From NCBI GenBank assembly GCA_045661305.1, contig JAZRFJ010000009.1, positions 1 through 64,000 on the forward strand: a stretch of 64,000 nt of DNA, given 5' to 3'. The stretch is from UMGS1840 sp045661305 (GTDB lineage: Bacteria; Bacillota; Clostridia; UMGS1840). The position numbers were made by a program, and so were the translations under genes. The notes under the pieces were generated by a model. It did no database searches. It was not told the origin of the DNA and worked only from the letters and a program-made list of their open reading frames with translations. Positions 17,958 to 25,881 of this stretch are shown piece by piece; position 1 is the first letter of the stretch; each line of letters starts with the position of its first letter.

Positions 17958-18818
17958 ATGGCTAAATTTTTTACTGATTGTTTTCAGGATGGTACAGATG
18001 AATGTGTATCATCTAAAACATATGCTGTTTTTTATTCTAAAGATGAAGAACAGGTTAAAGAAATGCACATACATGATTGCTGTGAAGTTTTTTTGTGTAT
18101 GTCCGATAACCACAAATTCTTAATTGGTGACAGTGTTTTTTCCGCTAATAAGTACGACCTTTTTGCTGTTAATCAGTTTGAAATACATAAGCTTATGGAA
18201 AATGATGATAATTTCTGCGAAAGATATGTTTTTAAGGTTCATCCTCAATTTTGTCTCCTTAATTCTACAAGTAAGACAGACCTTTCAGCTTGTTTTTATG
18301 ACAGAAAAAATATAAACAGAAAAGCTACTCTTACAAAAGAGCAGGCGGACGAGCTTATAAGACTTTATGAAAGTATGCGTACTTATGGTCAGTACGGTGA
18401 CGATATTTTAGCAAATCTTGCAGCAGTAAAGGTGCTTGTTTGTGTAAACAGATACCTTGTTATGTCATCTTCAGGCACACAGGGAGTTCCTTACAGCGAG
18501 AATAATCTTGTTCACAGTGTCGTTGAATATATAAATGAACATATGCTTGAGGATATAAGCTTAGATGAAATTTCTTCAATTCATTATGTTTCTAAAAATC
18601 ATTTGTGCAGAATTTTCAAAAAGCAGACAGGCACTACTGTTGTAAATTACATAATTGTAAGAAGAATTGCAGAGGCTAAAAAGTTTTTGAGCGAGGGTTA
18701 TGATGTTAAAGAAACCTGCGAAAAATGTGGTTTTAATGACTATTCCCATTTTATAAGAACATTTCGTAATATTGTGGGAGTACCTCCGAAGCAATACATA
18801 ATGAGAAAAGAAAGGTAG
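17958..18818 (+). CDS. AraC family transcriptional regulator
   Basis: A 286-residue regulator with an N-terminal cupin-like sensor domain (for example KEMHIHDCCEVFLCMSDNH, with His residues placed as in AraC cupins) and a C-terminal AraC DNA-binding domain from about residue 190. The latter has two helix-turn-helix units, DISLDEISSIHYVSKNHLCRIFKKQTG and the DVKETCEKCGFNDYSHFIRTF region, ending GVPPKQY. The effector and target genes are not evident. A GGGGGC ribosome site precedes the ATG at 17958. It is 5 bases from the following DUF4364 gene. Confidence 0.88.
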   Translation: MAKFFTDCFQDGTDECVSSKTYAVFYSKDEEQVKEMHIHDCCEVFLCMSDNHKFLIGDSVFSANKYDLFAVNQFEIHKLMENDDNFCERYVFKVHPQFCLLNSTSKTDLSACFYDRKNINRKATLTKEQADELIRLYESMRTYGQYGDDILANLAAVKVLVCVNRYLVMSSSGTQGVPYSENNLVHSVVEYINEHMLEDISLDEISSIHYVSKNHLCRIFKKQTGTTVVNYIIVRRIAEAKKFLSEGYDVKETCEKCGFNDYSHFIRTFRNIVGVPPKQYIMRKER

Positions 18819-18823
18819 AAAAA

Positions 18824-19357
18824 ATGCCATACGAGGATATATACAAGGATAAGCTTATAATTAAGCTTATGATACTGTATGCGGTCAGAGAATATAACAA
18901 ACCGCTTTCAAATTCACTTCTCACAAAGCTTGTTACAGAGAATAATGAAATTGATTTTTTTGATTTGCAGTACGGAATTTCTGAGCTTGTTAAAATAGGA
19001 GATTTATACGGCTTTGAGGAAGACGGACTTCATCTATACAGGCTAAACAGAGAGGGAAAAGACAGTATAGATTTTTTTGAAAATAAAATACCGCTTGTTC
19101 TTCGTAACAGAATAAGAAAAAGCGTAAACAAGCAAAAAGAAAATGAAAAACCGATTACTGATATTATTACAAAAACCATTCCTGAGGGAGATGGCTTTTT
19201 AGTAAGTGTTAAGGTTTTAGAGGACGGAGTAGAACAATTTGGTGTAAATATTTTTTCAGCATCAAGAGAAACTGCGAAATTAACAACAGAATATTTTAAA
19301 CACAATGTAGAGGCTATATATCAATTTGTTAATAAGAATATAGGCGAGATAATGTAA
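18824..19357 (+). CDS. DUF4364 family protein
   Basis: A 177-residue soluble protein matching the DUF4364 family found widely in Clostridia. The N-terminal part (KLIIKLMILYAVREYNKPLSN...EIDFFDLQYGISEL) has a winged-helix pattern, followed by a LYRLNREGKDSIDFFENKIP segment and a β-rich C-terminal part. A DNA-binding or regulatory role is likely for the N-terminal domain, but no function has been established that I know of. It lies between an AraC gene and an ECF S component and is co-directional with both. Confidence 0.75.
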   Translation: MPYEDIYKDKLIIKLMILYAVREYNKPLSNSLLTKLVTENNEIDFFDLQYGISELVKIGDLYGFEEDGLHLYRLNREGKDSIDFFENKIPLVLRNRIRKSVNKQKENEKPITDIITKTIPEGDGFLVSVKVLEDGVEQFGVNIFSASRETAKLTTEYFKHNVEAIYQFVNKNIGEIM

Positions 19358-19375
19358 GAAAGGAATGAAAAAGAA

Positions 19376-19870
19376 ATGAGAAACGAAAAAGTGAAAAAAA
19401 TGACTTTGTGTGCATTGTTTACGGCATTTACCTGCCTTTTTACAATGATAGCAATACCTGTAACGGGAATAGGTTATCTTAATGCGGGAGACTCTATTGT
19501 TATTCTTTCAGCATGGTTTTTAGGACCGCTTTATGGTGCCTTTTCCGCAGCTTTTGGCTCAATGCTTGCAGATTTATTTTTAGGCTATGGAATTTATGCC
19601 CCTGCTACCTTTATAATTAAAGGAATTATGGCAATAGTATTTGCTCTTTTGTATAAAATATTATCAAAGAAAAACAAGGTTGTTGCGTTTGTAGTGGGTG
19701 CAGTTGTAGCTGAAATTATTATGGTTTTTGGCTACTTTATCCACGCATTTCTTATCTTGGGAGAGGGCTGGGGAGCAACTGCAACCATATATGCAAATTC
19801 ATTTCAAGGGATATTTGGAATAATAGCATCATCTGTTTTAGCGAGTGTTTTACGAAAAATAAAAAAATAA
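19376..19870 (+). CDS. ECF transporter S component, substrate unknown
   Basis: A 164-residue membrane protein with five or six hydrophobic segments. The sequence MTLCALFTAFTCLFTMIAI and the LNAGDSIVILSAWFLGPLYGA and YAPATFIIKGIMA stretches are typical of energy-coupling factor S components related to riboflavin/HMP transporters (ECF-ribofla_trS type). There is no EcfA or EcfT gene nearby, so it would use a shared energizing module encoded elsewhere. No riboswitch is visible upstream that would identify the vitamin. The gene ends in an A-rich run with repeated AAAAAAAT units. Confidence 0.75.
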   Translation: MRNEKVKKMTLCALFTAFTCLFTMIAIPVTGIGYLNAGDSIVILSAWFLGPLYGAFSAAFGSMLADLFLGYGIYAPATFIIKGIMAIVFALLYKILSKKNKVVAFVVGAVVAEIIMVFGYFIHAFLILGEGWGATATIYANSFQGIFGIIASSVLASVLRKIKK

Positions 19871-19903
19871 AAAAATAAAAAAATAAAAAAAGAAATAAAT
19901 AGG

Positions 19904-19936
19904 CGGTCTGCCTTAATTTTAAGACAGACCGTTTTT
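19904..19936 (+). terminator. Rho-independent terminator after the ECF gene
   Basis: CGGTCTG (19904-19910) pairs with CAGACCG (19925-19931), with an inner TTAA/TTAA, followed by a T run. It is preceded by an A-rich repeat tract (about 19855-19890) that would give a T run on the opposite strand, so it may work in both directions. Confidence 0.75.
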
Positions 19937-19956
19937 GAGGGCGAAAGAAAAATAGC

Positions 19957-20042
19957 ACAGAATGAACAAACTGAGCCAAAGCGAAGCTTTGGGGTACCCG
20001 AAGGTGTACAAAGGTACATCGAGAGGCGAAGTTTGTTTATAA
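19957..20042 (+). repeat. Structured intergenic element, copy A (three-way junction)
   Basis: This stretch lies in the approximately 300-base convergent gap between the ECF gene and yebC. Outer stem P1 pairs AACAAAC (19965-19971) with GTTTGTT (20031-20037), extended by GCC/GGC. Hairpin P2 is CCAAAGC-GAA-GCTTTGG. Hairpin P3 is GGTGTAC-AAAG-GTACATC. The linker contains ACCCGAA. A second copy in reverse orientation at 50525-50612 keeps the same fold with different stem bases. I do not recognise a named RNA family. The rest of the gap, 20043-20168, shows no feature. Confidence 0.6.
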
Positions 20043-20168
20043 CATAAAGCAATTTTTTATTATTATTTTTAAGAATTATAAAAATTTCCAGTTTAGTTTG
20101 ATAAAAATTATAATTCTACAATGGTTTTTATCTGCTTTATGTGGTCTGTGCATTTTGCTACAGCCTTA

Positions 20169-20897
20169 TTATTCTTCTTCCCATGAATGATATATATTCT
20201 GAACATCGTCGTTTTCTTCTAAAATGTCGATAAGACGCTGCATATTTGTAATATCTTTTTCATCAGTAAGCTTTGTATAATTATCAGGTATTTTTGAAAC
20301 TTCAGCTTCAAGGATTGTGTATCCTTTTTCTTCTATTGCATCTCTTACTGTACCAAAATCTTCGGGTGATGTTGTTATTTCATAACATTCGTCCATAACC
20401 TCGAAATCTTCTGCACCCATCTCCAAAGCTTCCATTGTCATTTCGTCATCGTCCATAGAGTCTTCTTTTTCAATTACAATAATACCAAGCTCTTTGAATG
20501 ACCAGCTTACACAGCCTGTTGCACCCATATTTCCGCCGAATTTATCAAATGCGTGACGAACATCGGCAGCAGTTCTGTTTTTATTATCTGTAAGAGCTTC
20601 AACTATAACGGCAACGCCTGACGGTCCATAGCCTTCATATACGATTTCTTCGTAGTTTGATGTGTCTTCTCCGCCTGCAGCCTTTTTAATACAACGCTGT
20701 ACATTATCAGACGGCATGTTGTTTGCTCTTGCTTTTGCAATTATATCTTTAAGTCTTGCATTAACAGACGGGTCTGGTCCGCCTGATTTAACAGCAACAG
20801 CGATTTCACGCCCAAGCTTAGTATAAATTTTAGCTTTCTGAGCATCAGATTTTTCTTTTTTGTGTTTAATGTTTGACCATTTTGAATGTCCTGACAT
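20169..20897 (-). CDS. YebC/PmpR family regulatory protein
   Basis: A 242-residue protein starting MSGHSKWSNIKHKKEKSDA, the invariant N-terminus of the YebC/PmpR family, and containing GREIAVAVKSGGPDP and YEGYGPSGVAV. Family members have been described as transcriptional regulators and, more recently, as translation factors acting on stalled ribosomes. It follows nrdR on the minus strand with a 33-base gap, so the two are probably co-transcribed. Length is normal. Confidence 0.92.
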   Translation of the reverse strand: MSGHSKWSNIKHKKEKSDAQKAKIYTKLGREIAVAVKSGGPDPSVNARLKDIIAKARANNMPSDNVQRCIKKAAGGEDTSNYEEIVYEGYGPSGVAVIVEALTDNKNRTAADVRHAFDKFGGNMGATGCVSWSFKELGIIVIEKEDSMDDDEMTMEALEMGAEDFEVMDECYEITTSPEDFGTVRDAIEEKGYTILEAEVSKIPDNYTKLTDEKDITNMQRLIDILEENDDVQNIYHSWEEE

Positions 20898-20930
20898 TTC
20901 TTGTACTCCTTTATTTTAACTTTTTTAAAC

Positions 20931-21383
20931 TTATTTTTTAAGAAGCTTCTGAACTTCTTCAACAAATGTATTTACATCTTTAAATTGTCTGTAAACAGAG
21001 GCAAATCTTACATATGCAACTTCGTCAATATTTTTAAGCTTTTCCATAACAAGCTCACCGATAACAGAGCTTTCAATTTCACTGTTAAGACTTCCTGATA
21101 CAGCCGTTTCAATTTCGCTTACTGCTTTATCAATCACTTCACTGCTTACAGGCCTTTTTTCGCAGGCACGCACAATTCCCATTGCAACTTTCTGTCTGTC
21201 AAAGCGTACTCTTTCACCGTTTTTCTTTATAACCATAACAGGAACAGTTTCAATACGCTCAAATGTGGAAAAACGCTTTTCGCAATTAATGCATTCCCGT
21301 CTTCTTTTTATTGAGTTTGATTCTTCTATCGGTCTTGAATCAACAACCTTGCTTTCTTCATAACCGCAAAAAGGGCATTTCAT
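20931..21383 (-). CDS. nrdR: Transcriptional repressor NrdR
   Basis: A 150-residue repressor of ribonucleotide reductase genes. The zinc ribbon is at the N-terminus: MKCPFCGYEESKVVDSR, then RRRECINCEKRFSTFER (four cysteines in two CxxC pairs). An ATP-cone domain follows, with VMVIKKNGERVRFDRQKV and the VRFASVYRQFKDV ending typical of the family. It binds ATP/dATP and NrdR boxes; no nrd genes lie in this window. It precedes yebC on the same strand. Confidence 0.96.
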   Translation of the reverse strand: MKCPFCGYEESKVVDSRPIEESNSIKRRRECINCEKRFSTFERIETVPVMVIKKNGERVRFDRQKVAMGIVRACEKRPVSSEVIDKAVSEIETAVSGSLNSEIESSVIGELVMEKLKNIDEVAYVRFASVYRQFKDVNTFVEEVQKLLKK

Positions 21384-21412
21384 TATGTTTCACATCCCTT
21401 ACTTAGTATGTA

Positions 21413-21440
21413 AAAAAGCCTTGTCCTACGACAAGGCTTT
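21413..21440 (-). terminator. Terminator downstream of tRNA-Gln
   Basis: AAGCCTTGTC and GACAAGGCTT form a 10-bp stem around a CTAC loop, with a T run on the minus strand, immediately after the tRNA 3' end. Confidence 0.8.
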
Positions 21441-21444
21441 TCGC

Positions 21445-21519
21445 TGGCAGGGGTAGAGAGATTCGAACTCCCGGATAACGGAGTCAGAGTCCGTTGCCTT
21501 ACCGCTTGGCGATACCCCT
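21445..21519 (-). tRNA. tRNA-Gln (anticodon CTG)
   Basis: Read on the minus strand, the acceptor strands AGGGGTA and TACCCCT pair fully, the D arm is GCC...GGC, the anticodon stem is ACGGA/TCCGT around loop CTCTGAC (anticodon CTG, codon CAG), and the T arm is GGGAG-TTCGAAT-CTCTC. Discriminator G and an encoded CCA end the gene. It is a lone tRNA gene with its own terminator. Confidence 0.93.
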
Positions 21520-21665
21520 ATATAAAAAAGCGTCTGACAGTATTTTTAGCTCTTATCAAGAACGCTTGACTATTATACAACAAATTTTTTTATTTGTCAA
21601 TAGTTTTTTTGTTTTTTTTGACTTTTTAGTAAATTTTTTCTTTTTTTCTTTTGAAAATCCAATCT

Positions 21666-22259
21666 CTATAAAACATTTTTTACAAAATTAAGAAAAATAT
21701 TCATTTTAATTCTGCTTAATATACTTACTGCGACTAAAGAACATAAAAAAATGAGTGTGTAGAATATAAGAAGCTTTCCAGGTTCATTTAACAGCTTGTA
21801 ATTTTTTAAAAAAACATTTTCAAGGCTCTGTGATAGAGTATAACCTGTCTGAGATAAAATTATAACAAAAGGGAAAATAAAAATAAGGTTTAAAAAAAGA
21901 AATATACATGACGGTAAAATTCCGTCAAGAGAAAAGAGTTTTATAAGAAAAACGCAGAAATATCCTGTCATAAAACCGTAGCGGAAAATAAAAAAGGAAA
22001 TAACCCATTTGCCAAACAGAATAAAGCCACCGATAAAAATTCCTAAAAGAATTATTTCATCGCTGTATGAATAAAGAGTTTGGCTTTCTTCAGACTTAAA
22101 CAAAAGAAAAGCAGAAGAAGCCTTTGAAAAATCAAGCTCTGTAATAAAATTTATGTAAACAGAACCGCAAATAAATCCGACTATAAAAAAAATCAGTGTT
22201 AAGAGAAAATATTTTTTGTTATCATTAAAATAATGTTTTAATTTGTATAGTTTCAGCAT
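21666..22259 (-). CDS. SpoIIM-like membrane protein
   Basis: A 197-residue protein with about five membrane segments: one near the N-terminus (YFLLTLIFFIVGFICGSVY), then IILLGIFIGGFILFGKWVISFFIF, then a third region around FVIILSQTGYTL, and a C-terminal pair. The size, the single N-terminal segment followed by a non-membrane stretch and a LGxFxGG core resemble stage II sporulation protein M (DUF95 family). SpoIIM acts in septal peptidoglycan remodelling during engulfment. Start ATG at 22259 has AGGTGG at 22265-22270; a GTG at 22268 overlaps it. The family call is tentative; it could be an unrelated small membrane protein. Confidence 0.45.
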   Translation of the reverse strand: MLKLYKLKHYFNDNKKYFLLTLIFFIVGFICGSVYINFITELDFSKASSAFLLFKSEESQTLYSYSDEIILLGIFIGGFILFGKWVISFFIFRYGFMTGYFCVFLIKLFSLDGILPSCIFLFLNLIFIFPFVIILSQTGYTLSQSLENVFLKNYKLLNEPGKLLIFYTLIFLCSLVAVSILSRIKMNIFLNFVKNVL

Positions 22260-22371
22260 ATAAACCACCTTTTTATTTTGTTTATTATTTTGTTGTTTCT
22301 ACTTGTACAACAAATTTTATGAAGCTTGTGTTAAAAAAATGACAATTTAGCTTTAAAAATAAGAAAAAAAC

Positions 22372-22400
22372 TTGACAAAATATGTTTTTTTTGTTAGAAT
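22372..22400 (+). promoter_or_regulatory. σA-type promoter for the ldh-like gene
   Basis: TTGACA at 22372-22377, a 17-base spacer and TAGAAT at 22395-22400; strong match. It is 55 bases upstream of the start at 22455. A short direct repeat (ATATAGAAAGGTATATAGAAAG) lies in the leader. Confidence 0.75.
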
Positions 22401-22454
22401 ATGATGTATAATGGATATATATATAGAAAGGTATATAGAAAGAGGTAAACTAAC

Positions 22455-23396
22455 ATGATAAAAGAAAGAAAAATTACTGTTGTCGGAGCTGGCTTTGTAG
22501 GTGCATCTGTAACTTATACTCTTGCTATGAGAAATCTCGCTCATCAGATTGTACTTATTGATATTAATAAGGAAAAAGCAGAGGGAGAAGCTGTTGATAT
22601 TTCACATTGTGCTCCTGTTTTTGGTTCAATCGACCTTAAAAGCGGAGATTACAGCGATGTTAAGGACAGCGATATTATTATTCTTACAGCAGGTGTAGGC
22701 AGAAAACCCGGCGAAACAAGAATGGACCTTGCAAATAAAAATGTAAGTATAATGAAAAGCATAGTTGATGAAATTATGAAGTATTATAATGGTGGTATCT
22801 TTGTAATTGTTTCAAATCCTGTTGATGTTATGACAGCGATGGTTACAAAGTGGACAGGACTTCCGGCAAATAAAGTTATCGGAAGCGGTACATCTTTAGA
22901 CAGCATCAGACTTTGTCAGACACTTTATCCTATGTATGATGTAGATGTAAAGGATATTGATGCTTATATGATAGGTGAACACGGTGAAACACAGTTCCCA
23001 TTCTGGTCAAAAGCTAATATCGGAAATGTTCCGATTACTGAATATCCTAAAAAAGACGGTACATTCCTTACTGAAGAAGAAATGGCTGAAATTGGTCAGT
23101 CAGTTAAGGCTTCAGGCTCATATATTATCAAAAATAAGGGTGCAACATATTTTGGTGTAGCAAGTGCTACTTCCGAAATAGCTAATGCAATACTTAACTC
23201 TACAAAGCAGATTCTTCCTGTAAGTATGCTAAAAGACGATGTTTACGGCTTTAAAAATGTAGCTGTAAGTATGCCGAGAATTGTAAGCGGAGAAGGAATT
23301 GTTGGTGAAATTCCTGTTAAGCTCTCTGAAAAAGAAGAAGAGCTTATGAAAAAATCAGCTGAAAATGTTTATACAATTACAAAGGAATTCTTTTAA
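22455..23396 (+). CDS. ldh: L-lactate dehydrogenase family (LDH/MDH superfamily)
   Basis: NAD-dependent 2-hydroxyacid dehydrogenase of 313 residues. It has the Rossmann motif GAGFVGASVTYTL, the substrate loop TAGVGRKPGETR, the Asp-Arg pair in GTSLDSIRL and the catalytic His in GEHGE. Overall it reads as LDH (length, GETR, LDSxRL). However, the position equivalent to LDH Gln102, which selects pyruvate, is Arg83 here (AGA at 22701-22703), the residue typical of malate dehydrogenases. Activity on pyruvate versus oxaloacetate is therefore uncertain. It has a strong promoter and a GAAAGAGGT ribosome site. A phosphoesterase gene follows after three bases. Confidence 0.85.
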   Translation: MIKERKITVVGAGFVGASVTYTLAMRNLAHQIVLIDINKEKAEGEAVDISHCAPVFGSIDLKSGDYSDVKDSDIIILTAGVGRKPGETRMDLANKNVSIMKSIVDEIMKYYNGGIFVIVSNPVDVMTAMVTKWTGLPANKVIGSGTSLDSIRLCQTLYPMYDVDVKDIDAYMIGEHGETQFPFWSKANIGNVPITEYPKKDGTFLTEEEMAEIGQSVKASGSYIIKNKGATYFGVASATSEIANAILNSTKQILPVSMLKDDVYGFKNVAVSMPRIVSGEGIVGEIPVKLSEKEEELMKKSAENVYTITKEFF

Positions 23397-23399
23397 TTA

Positions 23400-23879
23400 A
23401 TGGAAAGAATACTTGTATTTTCAGATACTCACGGTGAAACCTCAAAATTAAAAAAAATAATTGACGGACTTCCGGGAGTTACGGGGATAATTCATTTGGG
23501 TGATATTTTAAGAGATGCTTATTATTTAGAAAAGGAGTATCCAAATATTCCCATACATTTTGTAGCCGGAAATAATGACAGTTTTTCAGATGTACCCTCC
23601 GAAAAGCTTATTACACTCAGCGGTTTTAAAATATTTATTACACACGGTCATAAATATATCGGATTTTTTTCAAATTTCGACCGCTTGATTTACAAAGGGC
23701 TTGAGGTTGGTGCAGATATGATTCTTTATGGGCATACACATATGTCTAAGTTTAAAAAAGAAAACGGAATGATAATTGCAAATCCGGGAAGTCTTACTTA
23801 CCCAAGAGCAAGCGAAGCTGGATATGGAATTATCGAAATTGAAAACGGTAAAATTTTTTATGCAAACATTACCGTTTAA
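23400..23879 (+). CDS. YfcE/MJ0936-type metallophosphoesterase
   Basis: A 159-residue calcineurin-like phosphoesterase. All five metal-binding motifs are visible: FSDTHG, HLGDILRD, GNNDS, THGH and YGHTHMS. The family hydrolyses phosphodiesters such as bis-p-nitrophenyl phosphate; the natural substrate is usually unknown. The ATG at 23400 lies 3 bases after the ldh stop, so it is translated from the same message. A second, different member of the family is at 25980-26528. Confidence 0.88.
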   Translation: MERILVFSDTHGETSKLKKIIDGLPGVTGIIHLGDILRDAYYLEKEYPNIPIHFVAGNNDSFSDVPSEKLITLSGFKIFITHGHKYIGFFSNFDRLIYKGLEVGADMILYGHTHMSKFKKENGMIIANPGSLTYPRASEAGYGIIEIENGKIFYANITV

Positions 23880-23968
23880 AACCTAAAAAATAATTTGGAA
23901 TAAAATCGGACACAATAAATTAAAAAGTCCGATAAACAGTAAAATAACAAAAATCGGAGGAAAAAAAT

Positions 23969-24526
23969 ATGGTAACAGCAGGTGATTTCAGAAACGGTAT
24001 AACATTTGAAGAAGAAGGCAATATTTATCAGATTGTTGAATTTCAGCATGTTAAACCGGGTAAAGGTGCAGCTTTTGTAAGAACTAAAATTAAAAATATT
24101 AAAACAGGCGGTGTTGTAGAAAAAACATACAGACCTACTGATAAATTCCCAAAAGCTATAATTGAAAGAAAGGATATGCAGTATTCATATTCTGACGGTG
24201 ACCTTTACTACTTTATGGACCAGGAAACATTCGATATGATTCCTATTAACGGAAGTCAGATTGGTGACGCACTTAAATTTGTTAAAGAAAATGATTGTTG
24301 TAAAATTCTTTCACACAAAGGTCAGGTGTTTGGTATTGAACCACCTACATTTGTTGAGCTTGAAGTTACAGAAACTGAACCTGGTCTTGCAGGAAACACT
24401 GCAACAGGTGCTACAAAACCTGCAACACTTGAAACAGGTGCTACAATTCAGGTTCCGCTTTTCATAAACATCGGCGATGTTTTAAGAATTGATACAAGAA
24501 CAGGAACATACATGGAAAGAGCATAA
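23969..24526 (+). CDS. efp: Translation elongation factor P
   Basis: EF-P, 185 residues in three β-barrel domains. It prevents ribosome stalling at polyproline. The loop that reaches the peptidyl-transferase centre is KPGKGAAFV, with Lys at the tip (residue about 32). The EF-P signature in the C-terminal domain is visible as INIGDVLRIDTRTGTYMERA. A CGGAGG ribosome site lies before the ATG. A TCGGAC/GTCCGA stem (23906-23932) without a T run sits between it and the phosphoesterase gene. No EF-P modification genes are seen nearby. Confidence 0.96.
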   Translation: MVTAGDFRNGITFEEEGNIYQIVEFQHVKPGKGAAFVRTKIKNIKTGGVVEKTYRPTDKFPKAIIERKDMQYSYSDGDLYYFMDQETFDMIPINGSQIGDALKFVKENDCCKILSHKGQVFGIEPPTFVELEVTETEPGLAGNTATGATKPATLETGATIQVPLFINIGDVLRIDTRTGTYMERA

Positions 24527-24559
24527 TGTATAAAAGTTAACAAGAAAGGAAAAAAGAAA

Positions 24560-25003
24560 ATGGATAATTATATCGGAATAAGTGAAAAAATTGCTTATCT
24601 TAAAGGTTTGGCAGAAGGTCTTAAAGTTGACGAAAGCACAAACGAAGGCAGAATTATAGCAGGAATTTTGGATGTTCTTAATGACATGAACGAATACATT
24701 TGTGATATGGACGATGAACTCGAAGCAGCTATCGAATGTGTTGATGAAATTTCAGAAGATTTAGCAGATGTTGAAGATGAAGTTTATGGTGAATTCGACG
24801 AAGGCTGCGGATGTGGTTGCGACTGTGACGATTGTGACGATTATGAAGAATGTGAAGAGGATATTTATGAAATAGAATGTCCCGAATGCGGAGAACTCGT
24901 ATATGCAGACGGAGAAACGATTGAAACAGAGGATATCTACTGTCCTAAATGTAAAAAGATGATTGAAGTTGAAATTCCTGATGAGGAAGAAGACGAAGAT
25001 TAA
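24560..25003 (+). CDS. CD1247-like acidic protein with Cys-rich segment and zinc ribbon
   Basis: A 147-residue, very acidic protein. The N-terminal helical part (IGISEKIAYLKGLAEGLKVDE...DVLNDMNEYICDMDDEL) matches the CD1247 N-terminal domain family of Clostridia. A Cys/Asp segment follows (GCGCGCDCDDCDDYEEC, about residues 88-104), then a zinc ribbon with two CxxC pairs (ECPECGELVYAD and YCPKCKK). Function is unknown. It lies 33 bases after efp with an AGAAAGGA ribosome site and is followed by a strong terminator, so efp and this gene may form a pair. Confidence 0.75.
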   Translation: MDNYIGISEKIAYLKGLAEGLKVDESTNEGRIIAGILDVLNDMNEYICDMDDELEAAIECVDEISEDLADVEDEVYGEFDEGCGCGCDCDDCDDYEECEEDIYEIECPECGELVYADGETIETEDIYCPKCKKMIEVEIPDEEEDED

Positions 25004-25017
25004 TTGAAAAACAAAAA

Positions 25018-25045
25018 AACCGCATTTTCAAAATGCGGTTTTTTG
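25018..25045 (+). terminator. Rho-independent terminator
   Basis: ACCGCATTTT and AAAATGCGGT form a stem with almost no loop, followed by a T run. It ends the efp/CD1247-like unit. Confidence 0.85.
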
Positions 25046-25107
25046 ATAATTATGTAAAGAAATTTTACATAAAATTAACATAAATTTTACTTAAATTTAA
25101 AAATCTA

Positions 25108-25136
25108 TTGACAAACTCCTTTAATTTATATATAAT
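25108..25136 (+). promoter_or_regulatory. Consensus σA promoter for mgtC
   Basis: TTGACA at 25108-25113, a 17-base spacer and TATAAT at 25131-25136: an exact consensus. It lies 36 bases upstream of the GTG start. Confidence 0.85.
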
Positions 25137-25172
25137 GTATTATATAAATAATAATAGAGGAGGTTTGTTAGC

Positions 25173-25865
25173 GTGTCAGAAATTACAGAAATTTTAAAAA
25201 GCAATAATATGATTTTTTTAATACGATTGTTGATTGCGTGCTTATGCGGATTTATAGTTGGTGTTGAAAGAAGTAAAAGACAAAAGGACGCCGGAATAAG
25301 AACACATATAATTGTTGCACTCGGCTCGGCACTTATGATGGTTATTTCAAAATACGGATTTTCTGATGTTGGGGAAGCTATTCCAGGAATGCGTGCTGTT
25401 GACGGTTCAAGAATGGCCGCACAGATTGTAAGCGGAGTTGGTTTTTTAGGTGCGGGAATGATTTTTGTAAATCAAAGGCAATCTATCAAAGGCTTGACAA
25501 CTGCTGCAGGAATATGGGCTACTGCCGGTATTGGTATGGCTATTGGAGCAGGAATGTACTTTGTTGGTATCGCGTCTGCTTTTCTTATGCTTTTCTTACA
25601 GATTCTTCTGCATGTTGCTTTCAATAACTTAGACAATGCAGAAATCAGTGAAATCACCGTTTCTTTTGAGGACAATATTTGCGATATACATGATTTCTTA
25701 AACTTGCTTGAGGAAGAAAAAATCGATTATTCAAATATAAGAATAACTAAAGAATGTGAAGGAAACTTAAAGCTTAATTTCTTTGCCAGAGTTCAGAACG
25801 GTAATTATAATAAGTTACTTGATATTGTAAGTAAAAACGAAAAGATAAAAACTTTTTCTGTTTAA
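25173..25865 (+). CDS. MgtC/SapB family membrane protein
   Basis: A 230-residue protein with four or five N-terminal membrane helices and a C-terminal soluble domain. The family signature is visible as CGFIVGVERSKRQKDAGIRTH and GVGFLGAGMIF, followed by TTAAGIWATAGIGMAIGAG. MgtC-like proteins are linked to growth in low Mg2+ and to ATP synthase inhibition in pathogens; the function of the clostridial members is unclear. The C-terminal part (about residues 155-230) is an ACT-like domain. Start is GTG at 25173 with AGAGGAGG at 25156-25163. Confidence 0.88.
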   Translation: MSEITEILKSNNMIFLIRLLIACLCGFIVGVERSKRQKDAGIRTHIIVALGSALMMVISKYGFSDVGEAIPGMRAVDGSRMAAQIVSGVGFLGAGMIFVNQRQSIKGLTTAAGIWATAGIGMAIGAGMYFVGIASAFLMLFLQILLHVAFNNLDNAEISEITVSFEDNICDIHDFLNLLEEEKIDYSNIRITKECEGNLKLNFFARVQNGNYNKLLDIVSKNEKIKTFSV

Positions 25866-25881
25866 AAACTGTAATTTAATT

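Noticed and set aside
19855..19890. AAAAAAAT repeats as a regulatory phase-variable tract
   Set aside because: They lie after the end of the ECF gene, next to a terminator, and are more simply the T-rich tail for the opposite strand.
23906..23932. TCGGAC/GTCCGA stem before efp as a terminator
   Set aside because: No T run follows, so I did not list it as a terminator.
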